From NCBI GenBank assembly GCA_017634385.1, contig JAGBNN010000001.1:7433-71432 (forward strand): a DNA stretch of 64,000 nt. Reading direction: 5' to 3'. Positions 42,188 to 50,592 of this stretch are shown in pieces. A program made the translations under genes and the position numbers. The notes beneath the pieces were generated by a model that saw nothing but the letters and a program-made list of their open reading frames with translations, ran no database searches and was not told where the DNA came from. The DNA is from Bacilli bacterium (GTDB lineage Bacteria; Bacillota_I; Bacilli_A; RF39; UBA660). Positions within the stretch are counted from its first letter, which is position 1. Each line of letters starts with the position of its first letter.

Positions 42188-42445
42188 TTAATTAATTTCA
42201 TCGATTTGTTTTGCTAAAATAACCGCTCTTTTAAAATCTTTCATATTCTTTAATAAAATATCAATATTTTCTCCATTATTTGAAATTGCTGTTTTTAATT
42301 GTTTTGATGCATTACTTTGCCATTCAATGGAATTTAAATAATCATAAAGATTTGAATTTTTTGCTAATTCTAAATTTAAAATAATTTCATCAATCATTCC
42401 TTCAATCTGACTTAAATTTACATCACTAAATAATTTTTCTTCCAT
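42188..42445 (-). CDS. WXG100-like small helical protein
   Basis: 85 aa, helix-turn-helix, no signal peptide. The turn reads NSIEWQSNASKQLKTAI, a W-Q-S variant of WXG at about residue 46. The order in this unit (95-aa, then 85-aa WXG-like proteins, then a larger protein) matches locus 1. It is likely the heterodimer partner of the 95-aa protein upstream, 9 bp away. Confidence 0.72.
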   Translation of the reverse strand: MEEKLFSDVNLSQIEGMIDEIILNLELAKNSNLYDYLNSIEWQSNASKQLKTAISNNGENIDILLKNMKDFKRAVILAKQIDEIN

Positions 42446-42454
42446 ATTTTCCTC

Positions 42455-42742
42455 CTATATTGATTTATTCGAAAAATAATCATCAAATTTTTTATATGAA
42501 TTTAAAGATAATCTTTGTTTAGTTATCATTTCTGTTGTTTTTTTATAATACTCATTACATTGATTAATATATTCTTCCATTATAGAAGTGAAATTTTTTG
42601 CACTAGATGATTTCCAATATTGATTTAAATCAATAAGTAAGTCTTTCATTTTTTTTGTAGAACTATTTATTATATCTAATGAATTTTCAAATTCCGAAAC
42701 ATTTTTTAAAAACATATCATTTTCTATATAAATATCTTTCAC
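42455..42742 (-). CDS. WXG100-like small helical protein
   Basis: 95 aa, first gene of locus 2. The turn reads LNQYWKSSSAKNFTSIM (W-K-S, WXG variant) near residue 43, between two helices. The C-terminal helix is CNEYYKKTTEMITKQRL. No signal peptide. A strong promoter (42816-42844) with an overlapping palindrome lies upstream. No secretion ATPase is in the window; the export machine must be encoded elsewhere. Confidence 0.75.
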   Translation of the reverse strand: MKDIYIENDMFLKNVSEFENSLDIINSSTKKMKDLLIDLNQYWKSSSAKNFTSIMEEYINQCNEYYKKTTEMITKQRLSLNSYKKFDDYFSNKSI

Positions 42743-42802
42743 AATACACCTCCATCAAATTATTATTTTTCTATATATAAAAACATCATATTTTTACATC
42801 CT

Positions 42803-42818
42803 ACTATACAAGTATAGT
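42803..42818. promoter_or_regulatory. perfect 16-bp palindrome overlapping the WXG locus 2 promoter
   Basis: ACTATACAAGTATAGT is a perfect inverted repeat that overlaps the -10 element by three bases. It is a plausible operator for an unidentified regulator. Confidence 0.55.
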
Positions 42819-42844
42819 ATACACTTTTTTACTATTGTTTTCAA
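42816..42844 (-). promoter_or_regulatory. promoter of WXG100 locus 2
   Basis: Minus strand TTGAAA (42844-42839), 17 bp, TATACT (42821-42816), 74 bp upstream of the first start codon. Confidence 0.65.
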
Positions 42845-42845
42845 G

Positions 42846-42873
42846 AAAAAAAAAGAACATTATTTGTTCTTTT
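42846..42873 (-). terminator. terminator of typA; 26-nt repeat copy 2
   Basis: Minus-strand AAAAGAACA/TGTTCTTTT with nine T, overlapping the typA stop region. Confidence 0.88.
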
Positions 42874-44677
42874 CTCTTGCGTCGAATTTCTTTCTTTCTT
42901 CTGTATTTAATATTCTTTTTCTCATTCTAAAGTTTTCTGGTGTTACTTCAACTAGTTCATCAGTATTTATATATTCAAGTGCATATTCTAATGTTATAGG
43001 TCTTGTTTTCTTTAAAACTACTGTATGATCCTTACCAGCACTTCTTGTATTTGTTAAATTTTTACCTTTAACTACATTAACTGCTAAATCGTTTTCTCTG
43101 TTATTTTCACCAACAATCATACCTTCATATACATCTACACCTGGTTCTACAAACATAATACCTCTATCTTCTAAAGCTCCAAGTGCATATGCAGTTGTTT
43201 TACCATTTTCCATAGATACAAGTACACCTAAACTTCTTTCACCAACTTCTGCTTCTGCTTTAGGTAAATATTCTTTAAATGTATGGTTTAATATTCCATA
43301 TCCTTTTGTCATTGTCATAAAGTCTGTAGAGAATCCAATTAATCCTCTTGAAGGAACTGTATAATGAAGTCTTACTAAACCTGGTAAATTTTCCATTGAT
43401 TCCATAGTTCCACCTCTTCTACCTAAGGCTTCTATTATAGATCCTACACAATCTTCTGGAGATTCTATTTGAACATCTTCATATGGTTCACATTCTTTAC
43501 CATCTATTTCTTTTATAATAACTTCTGGTTTTGATACTTGAAGTTCATATCCTTCTCTTCTCATATTTTCAATTAATATAGATAAATGAAGTTCTCCTCT
43601 TCCTGATACTATCCAACTTTCAGCATCATTTGGTTGTATTTTAAGTGAAACATCACTTTCTGCTTGTTTTCTTAATCTTTCTTCTATTTTAGATGCTGTT
43701 ACAAACTTTCCTTCTTTTCCTGCGAATGGTGATGAGTTAACACCAAAAGTCATTTGAAGTGTTGGTTCATCTATTCTTAAATGAGGAAGTGCTTCTTCTT
43801 TTCCTTCAGTACATATTGTTTCACCAACTTCTAAATCTGGAAGTCCTGATATAGCAATTATATCTCCTGCAGAAGCTTCATTTACTTCTATTCTTTTAAG
43901 TCCTAAATAACCATATATTTTTTGTACTCTAAATTTCTTAATTGATCCATCTAATCTTACACATGAAACCATTTCATTAAGCTTAATTTTACCTCTAGTA
44001 ACTCTACCTACACCTATTCTTCCAACATAATCATTATAATCTAAAAGTGCTGGTTGAAATTGAAGTGGACTTTCTTCATCCATATTTGGTTCTGGTATTT
44101 CATTTATTATTAAATCTAATATTGGATCCATTGTTTCTTTTTGTGTAGATACATCTGGATCTAATGAACATGTTCCATTTACTGCTGATGCATATGCTAC
44201 TGGGAATTCTAATTGATCTTCATTAGCATCAAGTTCTATAAGTAAATCAAGTATTTCATCTACTACTTCAGTAGGTCTTGCTGCTGGTTTATCAATTTTA
44301 TTAATAACTACTATTGGTTTTAATCCAGCTTCCATGGCCTTTTTTAGTACAAATTTAGTTTGTGGCATAACACCTTCATATGCATCCACAACTAAAAGTA
44401 CACCATCTACCATGTGCATTATTCTTTCTACTTCTCCACCAAAATCAGCATGTCCTGGAGTATCTAATATATTTATTCTATAATCCTTATAATTAATTGC
44501 TGTTGGCTTTGCAAGTATTGTTATTCCTCTTTCTCTTTCAATATCATTTGAATCCATAGCTCTTTCATCTACTTGTTCATTATCTCTGAATGTTCCAGAT
44601 TGTTTAAGTAGTTGATCTACTAATGTAGTTTTACCATGGTCTACGTGTGCGATTATTGCTATATTTCTTTTCTTCAT
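42860..44677 (-). CDS. typA: ribosome-binding GTPase TypA/BipA
   Basis: Translational GTPase of the EF-G/LepA family that helps ribosome assembly and stress growth, 605 aa. The start is the ATG at 44677 (GGGAGAAGTATT ahead); an upstream in-frame ATG adds 14 unlikely residues. GTP motifs are [15 protein letters not shown] (G1), RERGITI (G2), [12 protein letters not shown] (G3) and VINKIDKP (G4). The C-terminal BipA-specific domain has [15 protein letters not shown] and [13 protein letters not shown]. Complete and normal length. Its terminator is identical to that of the neighbouring WXG locus. Confidence 0.96.
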   Translation of the reverse strand: MKKRNIAIIAHVDHGKTTLVDQLLKQSGTFRDNEQVDERAMDSNDIERERGITILAKPTAINYKDYRINILDTPGHADFGGEVERIMHMVDGVLLVVDAYEGVMPQTKFVLKKAMEAGLKPIVVINKIDKPAARPTEVVDEILDLLIELDANEDQLEFPVAYASAVNGTCSLDPDVSTQKETMDPILDLIINEIPEPNMDEESPLQFQPALLDYNDYVGRIGVGRVTRGKIKLNEMVSCVRLDGSIKKFRVQKIYGYLGLKRIEVNEASAGDIIAISGLPDLEVGETICTEGKEEALPHLRIDEPTLQMTFGVNSSPFAGKEGKFVTASKIEERLRKQAESDVSLKIQPNDAESWIVSGRGELHLSILIENMRREGYELQVSKPEVIIKEIDGKECEPYEDVQIESPEDCVGSIIEALGRRGGTMESMENLPGLVRLHYTVPSRGLIGFSTDFMTMTKGYGILNHTFKEYLPKAEAEVGERSLGVLVSMENGKTTAYALGALEDRGIMFVEPGVDVYEGMIVGENNRENDLAVNVVKGKNLTNTRSAGKDHTVVLKKTRPITLEYALEYINTDELVEVTPENFRMRKRILNTEERKKFDAREKNK

Positions 44678-44760
44678 AATACTTCTCCCTTTTTTTAAAC
44701 CTTTGATATTATAGCACATTTTTACGAAAATACAAACAATTTACTTAATTTACTTTACAT

Positions 44761-44787
44761 AAAAAAAAGAATTACATAAATTCTTTT
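44761..44787 (-). terminator. terminator of the gene at 44772-45209
   Basis: Minus-strand AAAAGAATT/AATTCTTTT with a T run. Confidence 0.75.
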
Positions 44788-45209
44788 AAATTTTCTATCT
44801 CTTCTTGTTGAAATTTTAAGAAGTCTTTACCTAAATTGTATATTTTTCTATCTACTGTATCTTTGTAATTTTTTAGCCTAGTTTCCATATCAACAATTCC
44901 CATAGTAATACCTTCTGTTAACATATGTGCGATTGCTGAATCACTATTATCTTTGTTTACTTCTTTTTTTATTCCCATAATTGATCCCATTTTCGCCATT
45001 ATTCCATTTGATTTTAATTCAAAATTATTTTTCTTTATTAATTTTTTAGATTCATCTTGAAACTTATTATACTCTTTCATTTCATAATCTGCTAATTTCT
45101 TAATTTTATTATCTTTATCTCCTAAATCTTTTAATAAAGCTTTTATTGTAAAAACTCCCATTTCACTATTTTTATAAATATATTCAAGTAATTCCATATT
45201 TTCATCCAT
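44772..45209 (-). CDS. hypothetical four-helix protein
   Basis: 145 aa from the ATG at 45209 (AAAGGAAGATAATT ahead). It is wholly helical, with no signal peptide or membrane segment: YIYKNSEMGVFTIKALLKDL, then a charged helix, KMGSIMGIKKEVNKDN, then AHMLTEGITMGIVDMETRLKN. The layout suggests a ferritin-like or DUF-type helical bundle. Clear EXXH di-iron motifs are not seen, so I leave it unassigned. It is divergent from the HExxH gene. Confidence 0.55.
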   Translation of the reverse strand: MDENMELLEYIYKNSEMGVFTIKALLKDLGDKDNKIKKLADYEMKEYNKFQDESKKLIKKNNFELKSNGIMAKMGSIMGIKKEVNKDNSDSAIAHMLTEGITMGIVDMETRLKNYKDTVDRKIYNLGKDFLKFQQEEIENLKEFM

Positions 45210-45259
45210 AATTATCTTCCTTTCAATTATATTCTTTACAAATGTTTTAATTTTATTCA

Positions 45260-45287
45260 TTGACTAAAAGAATATATCGTATATAAT
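45260..45287 (+). promoter_or_regulatory. promoter of the HExxH gene
   Basis: TTGACT (45260-45265), 16 bp, TATAAT (45282-45287), 24 bp ahead of the ATG at 45312. Confidence 0.6.
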
Positions 45288-45311
45288 ATTTACCCAAAGA
45301 AGGGTGAAAAT

Positions 45312-46157
45312 ATGGTATATAAACAAATAGAAGAAGATTTAAGTGAAAATACTTTTATTGAAGATGAAACATTACTTGATTATATATATCAAAGAATTAA
45401 TGAACTAAATCTTGATGATTACATTAAATGTTCTATTACAGATAATGATAGTGATTCTGAATATAATTTTCATAATTTATCACTTGTATATAATCCTAAT
45501 GAATGTTTATTTGAAAATGCTGACAGACGTATACCAGATTTAACTCATTTACTTTCTAATAGAGAAAAGAATACTGGTATTATTAAAGATCCAAATATAT
45601 CTAATATATATAACTTATGTAGTATTAATCATGAAATTGCGCATGCATATCAAAATAAAGTTATGCATGAAGAAGATCATTCTTTAATGAAAGCAATATA
45701 TTTAAGAGATTATTATTCTCAATCTATTGATTATGATAAATTTAATGCATATTTTTATAATAAATTTCATGATAACTTTTTTATGGAATATAGTGCGAAT
45801 ATAGAAAGTTATTTAGAAACTATTAGTTTATTAAATGCATTACATATACCTAGTTTAGAAAAAGATTTAAAAAAATTGAATATGATGGTTGCAAGACATA
45901 TATTATTTTTATATAAAGATATAGAAAAGAATAGAATATCTTGTCCTGTTAAAAATTCTATGAAATTATATGATGTTATTACTACTGATAGTCCTAAATA
46001 TAATTTATCTGAATATAAGAATGAAAAAAAACCACAAAGTCAATTCGAAAGATTACTTTATGGTTTTCCAATAAACTATAGAACTTATAATTATTTAAAT
46101 TCTATATCTAAAAATCATATTAAAACTCTTAATTTATTTGATGAAATACATAATTAA
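45312..46157 (+). CDS. HExxH-motif protein, possible cytoplasmic metallopeptidase
   Basis: 281 aa on the plus strand, preceded by AAGGGTGAAAAT. It has no signal peptide. The motif SINHEIAHAYQNKVMHEED (HExxH near residue 111) lies in a helix. About 45 residues on, FFMEYSANIESYLETI offers a glutamate third ligand (gluzincin-like pattern). The N-terminal half is acidic (CSITDNDSDSEYNFHNLS). No named peptidase family recognised. The stop overlaps the convergent deacetylase gene by 4 bp. Catalytic activity is inferred from the motif only. Confidence 0.6.
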   Translation: MVYKQIEEDLSENTFIEDETLLDYIYQRINELNLDDYIKCSITDNDSDSEYNFHNLSLVYNPNECLFENADRRIPDLTHLLSNREKNTGIIKDPNISNIYNLCSINHEIAHAYQNKVMHEEDHSLMKAIYLRDYYSQSIDYDKFNAYFYNKFHDNFFMEYSANIESYLETISLLNALHIPSLEKDLKKLNMMVARHILFLYKDIEKNRISCPVKNSMKLYDVITTDSPKYNLSEYKNEKKPQSQFERLLYGFPINYRTYNYLNSISKNHIKTLNLFDEIHN

Positions 46158-47059
46158 TTATTTACTCCATGATGTATTTCAGTTGTATAATCATTTATAC
46201 TTGAAAATGTATAGCCCATATCTAATGCGGCTTTTATTATGCCATCTAATGAATCTCTTGTTGATATTTTGACATCATGCATAAGCACCATATTTGTTCC
46301 TCTATCACTGTTTTGAAGTGCTCCTACTACATTTGCATATTCTTGTTCACTATTTGCACCACCTGCATCATTAGAATCTATATTCCAATCATAATATTTA
46401 TATCCTTTTTGTGTTAAGTCTTGAGAAAGTCTTGTCATTATTCCTTTATTATATGCTCTACTTATTGTATTAGAACTTCCGCCAGGAAATCTTACATATT
46501 TACTTTCTATACCTGTATATTGTTTTACTAAATTACTTATTTTATTTAAATCTTCATAATAATTATTTTCATTTGCATATACATAACTATATTTATGAGT
46601 ACATGTATGAAGTGCGATTGTATGACCTCTTTTAATTATTTCTTTACTTATATTTTCTAAATTATCCGAGCAAGTTACAAAGAATGTTGCTTTTACATTA
46701 TATTTATCGAGTGTATTTAGAATATCCATTGTATATATAGAAGGTCCATCATCAAATGTTAAATATATAACTTTTATATTATTTTTTATTCTATAATCAG
46801 TTATTTCTTTTTCATAGATTTCTTTTTTCCTTTTATTTTCTTCTATTTTCTTTTTCATCTTTTTATTACTTGATATTTCACTTTTTAACAATATATCTAA
46901 TTTATTTTCTTCTTGTTTTAAATTATTATATTCTTCTTCTTTTATTTTTATTGGCTTAATTAAATTTTTATATATTTTTTTAGTATAAAGAGCAGATACT
47001 GACATTGTTATTACAAATAAAACAATAATTATAATTACAACTATTTTCTTATTTTTCAT
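46154..47059 (-). CDS. membrane-anchored polysaccharide deacetylase (NodB family)
   Basis: 301 aa. Residues ~5-25 are a membrane anchor (IVVIIIIVLFVITMSVSAL). Residues ~30-80 form a charged coiled coil. The NodB domain from ~95 has VIYLTFDDGPSIYTMDIL (catalytic Asp and metal Asp), GHTIALHTCTHKYSY (HxxxH-like metal site), YVRFPGGSSNT, and NMVLMHDVKISTRDS. By family it removes acetyl groups from GlcNAc in peptidoglycan or a surface glycan, as in PgdA. The gene begins inside the small coiled-coil gene upstream (11-bp overlap), and the coiled coils of the two may pair. Confidence 0.88.
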   Translation of the reverse strand: MKNKKIVVIIIIVLFVITMSVSALYTKKIYKNLIKPIKIKEEEYNNLKQEENKLDILLKSEISSNKKMKKKIEENKRKKEIYEKEITDYRIKNNIKVIYLTFDDGPSIYTMDILNTLDKYNVKATFFVTCSDNLENISKEIIKRGHTIALHTCTHKYSYVYANENNYYEDLNKISNLVKQYTGIESKYVRFPGGSSNTISRAYNKGIMTRLSQDLTQKGYKYYDWNIDSNDAGGANSEQEYANVVGALQNSDRGTNMVLMHDVKISTRDSLDGIIKAALDMGYTFSSINDYTTEIHHGVNN

Positions 47060-47318
47060 ATTTTTTTAATTCTTCCTTTAGAGTATCAATATACTTACTT
47101 GAATTATTTAATTGATCTTTTTTTATACTATTTTCTTGTTTTATTTGACTTAAATGCTCTTCTTTTATTTTTATTTGTATTTTTTCATCATTTATTCTTT
47201 TATCAATATTTTTAGCTATATTATTATATTTATTCAATATAACTATCGATGATATTAATAAAATTAATACAAAAACAATAATTACTGTTAATAATATTTC
47301 TACAACTCTATCTTTCAT
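47049..47318 (-). CDS. small membrane-anchored coiled-coil protein
   Basis: 89 aa. An N-terminal membrane helix (ILLTVIIVFVLILLISSIVIL, residues ~8-28) is followed by a charged coiled coil to the end (DEKIQIKIKEEHLSQIKQE). Its stop overlaps the start of the deacetylase gene by 11 bp, and both proteins share the anchor-plus-coiled-coil layout. It is likely a partner or membrane scaffold of the deacetylase. No family recognised. Confidence 0.62.
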   Translation of the reverse strand: MKDRVVEILLTVIIVFVLILLISSIVILNKYNNIAKNIDKRINDEKIQIKIKEEHLSQIKQENSIKKDQLNNSSKYIDTLKEELKKYEK

Positions 47319-47360
47319 AATATTACTCCTTACTTATATATAATATCACAAAATAATTAA

Positions 47361-47381
47361 AATAAAAGACCTTTAAGGCCT
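47361..47381 (-). terminator. possible terminator of oapA-like gene
   Basis: Minus-strand AGGCCT-TAA-AGGTCT with a TTTTA tail, 37 bp past the stop codon; short stem with one G-U pair. Confidence 0.45.
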
Positions 47382-47417
47382 ATTATTAATATTGTTAAAA
47401 ATAAATTAATTTTTATA

Positions 47418-47939
47418 CTATTTTTTAAATATATTTAATATCTTCCCAACTCTAAATGTTATACTTTCTGAATTCTTTATTGCTTTTGTTTTACCATATG
47501 CTTTTCCTGTAATAGTTAAACTTGCGATTATTGCAGTTGTGATTAATACTACAAAAGATGTATTTAAATTATAATCATTAGCAATTGTTGTTGCTACTAA
47601 AACTCCTGCAGAACCTGATACTACTCCACATACATCTCCTACAACATCATTACATATAGAAGCAAGTTTATCTGAATTTTTTAAAAGTTTAACTGAATGA
47701 TAAGATCCTTTTACTTTTTTTGATGCCATTGAATGAAATGGAGTTTCTTCTGCGGCTGTTATAGCAACTCCTATCATATCAAATATTATTGCTATAAAAA
47801 TAAATACTAATATTACTAATATTCCTAATATTGTATTTATTTTTGGTATAAATGATTCAGATACTAATGACATTAATATTGATAAACCAAAAGAAAGTAA
47901 ACATACTGTTATTAACCATTTAATTCTATTATTCTTCAT
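47418..47939 (-). CDS. oapA: OLE-associated protein OapA-like 4-TM membrane protein
   Basis: 173 aa from the ATG at 47939 (AGGTGATAAA ahead; an ATG six codons earlier precedes the ribosome site). Four membrane helices lie at ~8-28, ~37-60, ~105-120 and ~130-150. The loop between helices 2 and 3 reads IGVAITAAEETPFHSMASKK, then KLASICNDVVGDVCGVVSG, which contains the D-x-x-x-D motif (DVVGD) known from OapA. OapA homodimers bind OLE RNA at the membrane in Bacillus halodurans, where the complex is tied to Mg2+, cold and alcohol stress. The ~617-nt RNA gene directly upstream on the same strand supports the call. Confidence 0.78.
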   Translation of the reverse strand: MKNNRIKWLITVCLLSFGLSILMSLVSESFIPKINTILGILVILVFIFIAIIFDMIGVAITAAEETPFHSMASKKVKGSYHSVKLLKNSDKLASICNDVVGDVCGVVSGSAGVLVATTIANDYNLNTSFVVLITTAIIASLTITGKAYGKTKAIKNSESITFRVGKILNIFKK

Positions 47940-47964
47940 TTTATCACCTATATTCATTATAACA

Positions 47965-47988
47965 TAAAAAAACCAGATATACTGGTTT
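47965..47988 (-). terminator. terminator of the OLE-like RNA
   Basis: Minus-strand AAACCAG-TATAT-CTGGTTT with a TTTTT tail, 26 bp upstream of the oapA-like start codon. Confidence 0.85.
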
Positions 47989-48582
47989 TATTTCATTAAA
48001 AAAATATGATTGGTACTAATATAATTAACTTTGCGTCATAGGTCAAGTAGGATTTCCCACGAATCAACTTTTCGTTACCAAAAAGCGGTTCCCCTTTAAT
48101 GATTGTATATACCGTTACCTAAGTATACGACTTGATTGCCACTTAGTACGCACTGCAAACTTATATCAGCATACAGCCTAGGAGATTTCCTCCCTGATAG
48201 GTATCTATTATTAGTCTTTTTTGCAAATACAATTTCATACAGTTTAATCCATATAAATAATTTTGGCCAAAAATATATCTACACACTCTATAATCCCAAT
48301 GTATTCACTCAAGGCAAGCTACTCTACTAAGGACTCTCGTCACAAAGTAGGTTTATCTTAATCTATACTAATTTCGGTTTAGTAAGAAGATTAAGTCTCT
48401 ACGTTAAATGGGAGTTATCTTATATGCCATTATAAGTTTCCCATATAACTAGTCTTCCAGCACCCACCCGAATCTGGGCGAAACAAGCAAGCACAAGAAG
48501 CTTCACAGGTATGCTCTTTAACGAATTTTTAGGCTCGTCTTCATAATAGATGTATCAACTAGGATACTGCACCCTTCATACG
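47966..48582 (-). ncRNA. ole: OLE-like large structured RNA (~617 nt)
   Basis: A 617-nt stretch without a coding frame on its strand, bounded by an extended -10 promoter (48589-48617) and a rho-independent terminator. Its GC content is well above the flanking genes, and it holds many short stems (for example GTATC/GATAC near the 5' end, AAGGGGAACCGC, and CAGGGAGGAAATCTCC). Length matches OLE RNA (about 610 nt), and the gene immediately downstream on the same strand resembles oapA, the fixed partner of OLE. OLE RNAs form a membrane ribonucleoprotein. ROOL, RNase P and tmRNA were considered; no tag frame or RNase P core was found. A covariance search would settle it. Confidence 0.72.
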
Positions 48583-48588
48583 TGTATA

Positions 48589-48617
48589 ATCTTACCATAT
48601 TTTCACTATTTTGTCAA
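48589..48617 (-). promoter_or_regulatory. promoter of the OLE-like RNA
   Basis: Minus strand TTGACA (48617-48612), 17 bp, TAAGAT (48594-48589) with an extended -10 TGG just ahead. It is one of the strongest promoters in the window. Confidence 0.75.
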
Positions 48618-48644
48618 AAAAAATGGCTATTATATCATATGCAT

Positions 48645-48671
48645 AAAAAAAGAAGAAAATTACTTTTCTTC
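48645..48671 (-). terminator. terminator of the zinc-ribbon gene
   Basis: Minus-strand GAAGAAAA/TTTTCTTC with a T run. Confidence 0.8.
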
Positions 48672-49472
48672 ATAACAATAATACATATTATATGTTTTTA
48701 CATTCATTATAACACCATGCTTTTTAGTGTTTTTAGCTGCTATTCCAAATTCATATTCTGATGCATATGGTGTATCTTGTTTAATTCCATTTTCATAGAA
48801 TTCTTCACCTGTAAGATTAAGACTATAATATTTATATTCTCCACTTGCATTTGTTTTGTCTAAATCAGAGAATGTATATGTTCCTTTAACATAATTATTT
48901 TTTGTATCTCCATATTTTCCCCATAAGAAAGTATTATCTCTATTTAATTCTAATCTTACTATATAATTACTAGATTCACCTGATCCTGAAAAACTTTTAC
49001 AATTATATTTACCAGCAACATAATTATCTGATGTTTCTCTTTCAAGTTCATTATAAAATTTATTTAATGCTTTATTTATATCACTACCATCTTTTCCTGC
49101 TTCTTCAGCAAAAGTACCTATTCCTACTGCAGCAATTAAAATTGGGAATACTACAAATGCCATTATAATTGATATTAATATTGATGCTGTATTTAATATT
49201 ATACCTGAAAATCTTTTTCCTTTTTTACATAAGTTAACTATACCAAGTACTAACCCTACTATTGCAAGTGGTATTGATAAGAATATTGGTAGAAATACAA
49301 CGCATGTAACTGATAATACTAAAGCTATAATACCAATTATCATTGATGCAGTTGCCATTTTTTCTTTTTTCTTTCCTTCTTCTTTGATTTCGTTGGTTAA
49401 TGAATTTCCACATTTACTACAAAATTTTACTCCTTCATTATTTTCTGCTCCACACTTTGAACAAAAATTCAT
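48660..49472 (-). CDS. zinc-ribbon membrane protein of unknown function
   Basis: 270 aa. The N-terminal zinc ribbon is MNFCSKCGAENNEGVKFCSK with two CxxC pairs. Residues ~38-60, ~65-85 and ~95-118 are membrane helices in the DUF4190-like pattern (ASMIIGIIALVLSV; IPLAIVGLVLGIVNL). The C-terminal ~140 residues form a beta-rich domain outside the membrane (NYVKGTYTFSDLDKT), with cysteines near YYCYEEK. Zinc ribbon plus helices is a common layout in clostridial envelope proteins; the role is unknown. It lies just upstream of the OLE-like RNA on the same strand but ends in its own terminator. Confidence 0.7.
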   Translation of the reverse strand: MNFCSKCGAENNEGVKFCSKCGNSLTNEIKEEGKKKEKMATASMIIGIIALVLSVTCVVFLPIFLSIPLAIVGLVLGIVNLCKKGKRFSGIILNTASILISIIMAFVVFPILIAAVGIGTFAEEAGKDGSDINKALNKFYNELERETSDNYVAGKYNCKSFSGSGESSNYIVRLELNRDNTFLWGKYGDTKNNYVKGTYTFSDLDKTNASGEYKYYSLNLTGEEFYENGIKQDTPYASEYEFGIAAKNTKKHGVIMNVKTYNMYYCYEEK

Positions 49473-49554
49473 ATTATCACTCCTTTACTAGATTATATCA
49501 TATTTTTATTTAATAGAATATCTAATTATGATATAATTATTACGAGGTGTAAAG

Positions 49555-50592
49555 ATGGAAAATAAGAAAATAAAAGTTAATATGCTTTCAATGGCTGACT
49601 CTGTTGATGGGCAAGGTGTTGGTTCTGCTTATTTAGAATTAATTAAATTATTAAAAACTCGTGGTAAGGATGATTTTGAAGTACTTTTAAATGATAAAGT
49701 TAAAAATAGTGATATTATTCATGCACATACTATTGAACCTAGAAATTATATAAAATTAAAATCTAGTAAAAAACCTACAATCGCATATGTTCATTTTTTA
49801 CCAGATACATTAGATGGTTCTATAAAATTACCTAAATTTGCATTTGGTATATTTAAAAAATATGTTATAAGTTTTTATAAAAGTGCAGATCATTTAGTTG
49901 TAGTTAATCCTATATTTAAAAAAGATATGGTTAAAGCTGGTCTTGATGAAGAAAAAATTACTTATATACCTAATTTTGTATCTAAAGAACAATTTTATAA
50001 AAAGACTGATAAAGAAATTAAAGATTTAAAAAAGAAATATAATATTGAAGATAAATTTACGGTTTTAGGTGCTGGCCAAGTTCAAACAAGAAAAGGTGTT
50101 TTAGATTTTGTTAAAGTAGCAGAAATGTTACCTGATGTTAATTTTGTGTGGGCTGGAGGTTTCTCATTCGGTGCGATTACTGATGGTCATAAAGAACTTC
50201 AAAAAGTTATGGATAATCCTCCTAAGAATGTTAAATTTTTAGGTATTATTCCTAGAGATGAAATGAATGATTTATTTAATGCTTGTGATCTATTATTTGT
50301 TCCATCTTACAATGAATTATTTCCTATGACTATTCTAGAAGCAATGAGTACAGATACTCCTTTACTTCTTAGAGATTTAGAATTATATGAAGACATATTA
50401 TTTAATAAATATAATAAAGCTCATGATAATGATGAATTTGCAGAAAAAATAAATAAATTAAAGAATAATAAAACTGAATATAATAAAGCTGTAAAACTTG
50501 CTAAAGAAGTATCTCAATTTTATAGTGAAGAAAATGTTTATAAAATGTGGAAGGATTATTATACAAGTTTAGTAAATGAAAAAACTAATTAA
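49555..50592 (+). CDS. lafB: GT4 glycolipid glycosyltransferase (LafB/CpoA-like)
   Basis: 345 aa, cytoplasmic face of the membrane. The N-terminus KVNMLSMADSVDGQGVGSAYLE matches the LafB/CpoA group of Streptococcaceae, as do AYVHFLPDTLDGSIKLPKFA, VVNPIFKKDM and IPNFVSKEQFYKK. The GT-B donor site shows LGAGQVQTRKGVLDFVKVAE, WAGGFSFGAITDG, and the E-x7-E region ELFPMTILEAM. LafB adds galactose to glucosyl-diacylglycerol, giving the dihexosyl lipid that anchors lipoteichoic acid. The first transferase (LafA-like) is not in the window, so donor and acceptor are inferred. It overlaps the next membrane gene by 17 bp. Confidence 0.82.
   Translation: MENKKIKVNMLSMADSVDGQGVGSAYLELIKLLKTRGKDDFEVLLNDKVKNSDIIHAHTIEPRNYIKLKSSKKPTIAYVHFLPDTLDGSIKLPKFAFGIFKKYVISFYKSADHLVVVNPIFKKDMVKAGLDEEKITYIPNFVSKEQFYKKTDKEIKDLKKKYNIEDKFTVLGAGQVQTRKGVLDFVKVAEMLPDVNFVWAGGFSFGAITDGHKELQKVMDNPPKNVKFLGIIPRDEMNDLFNACDLLFVPSYNELFPMTILEAMSTDTPLLLRDLELYEDILFNKYNKAHDNDEFAEKINKLKNNKTEYNKAVKLAKEVSQFYSEENVYKMWKDYYTSLVNEKTN

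Noticed and set aside
48136..48330. 64-codon plus-strand open frame opposite the OLE-like RNA
   Set aside because: No ribosome binding site, odd composition, and it lies antisense to a structured RNA with its own promoter and terminator.
47966..48582. RNase P RNA, tmRNA, ROOL or group II intron
   Set aside because: No RNase P core (GAGGAAAGTC context), no tmRNA tag frame with an Ala-Ala end and CCA, and no reverse transcriptase frame. The adjacent OapA-like gene favours OLE; ROOL is not fully excluded without a covariance search.
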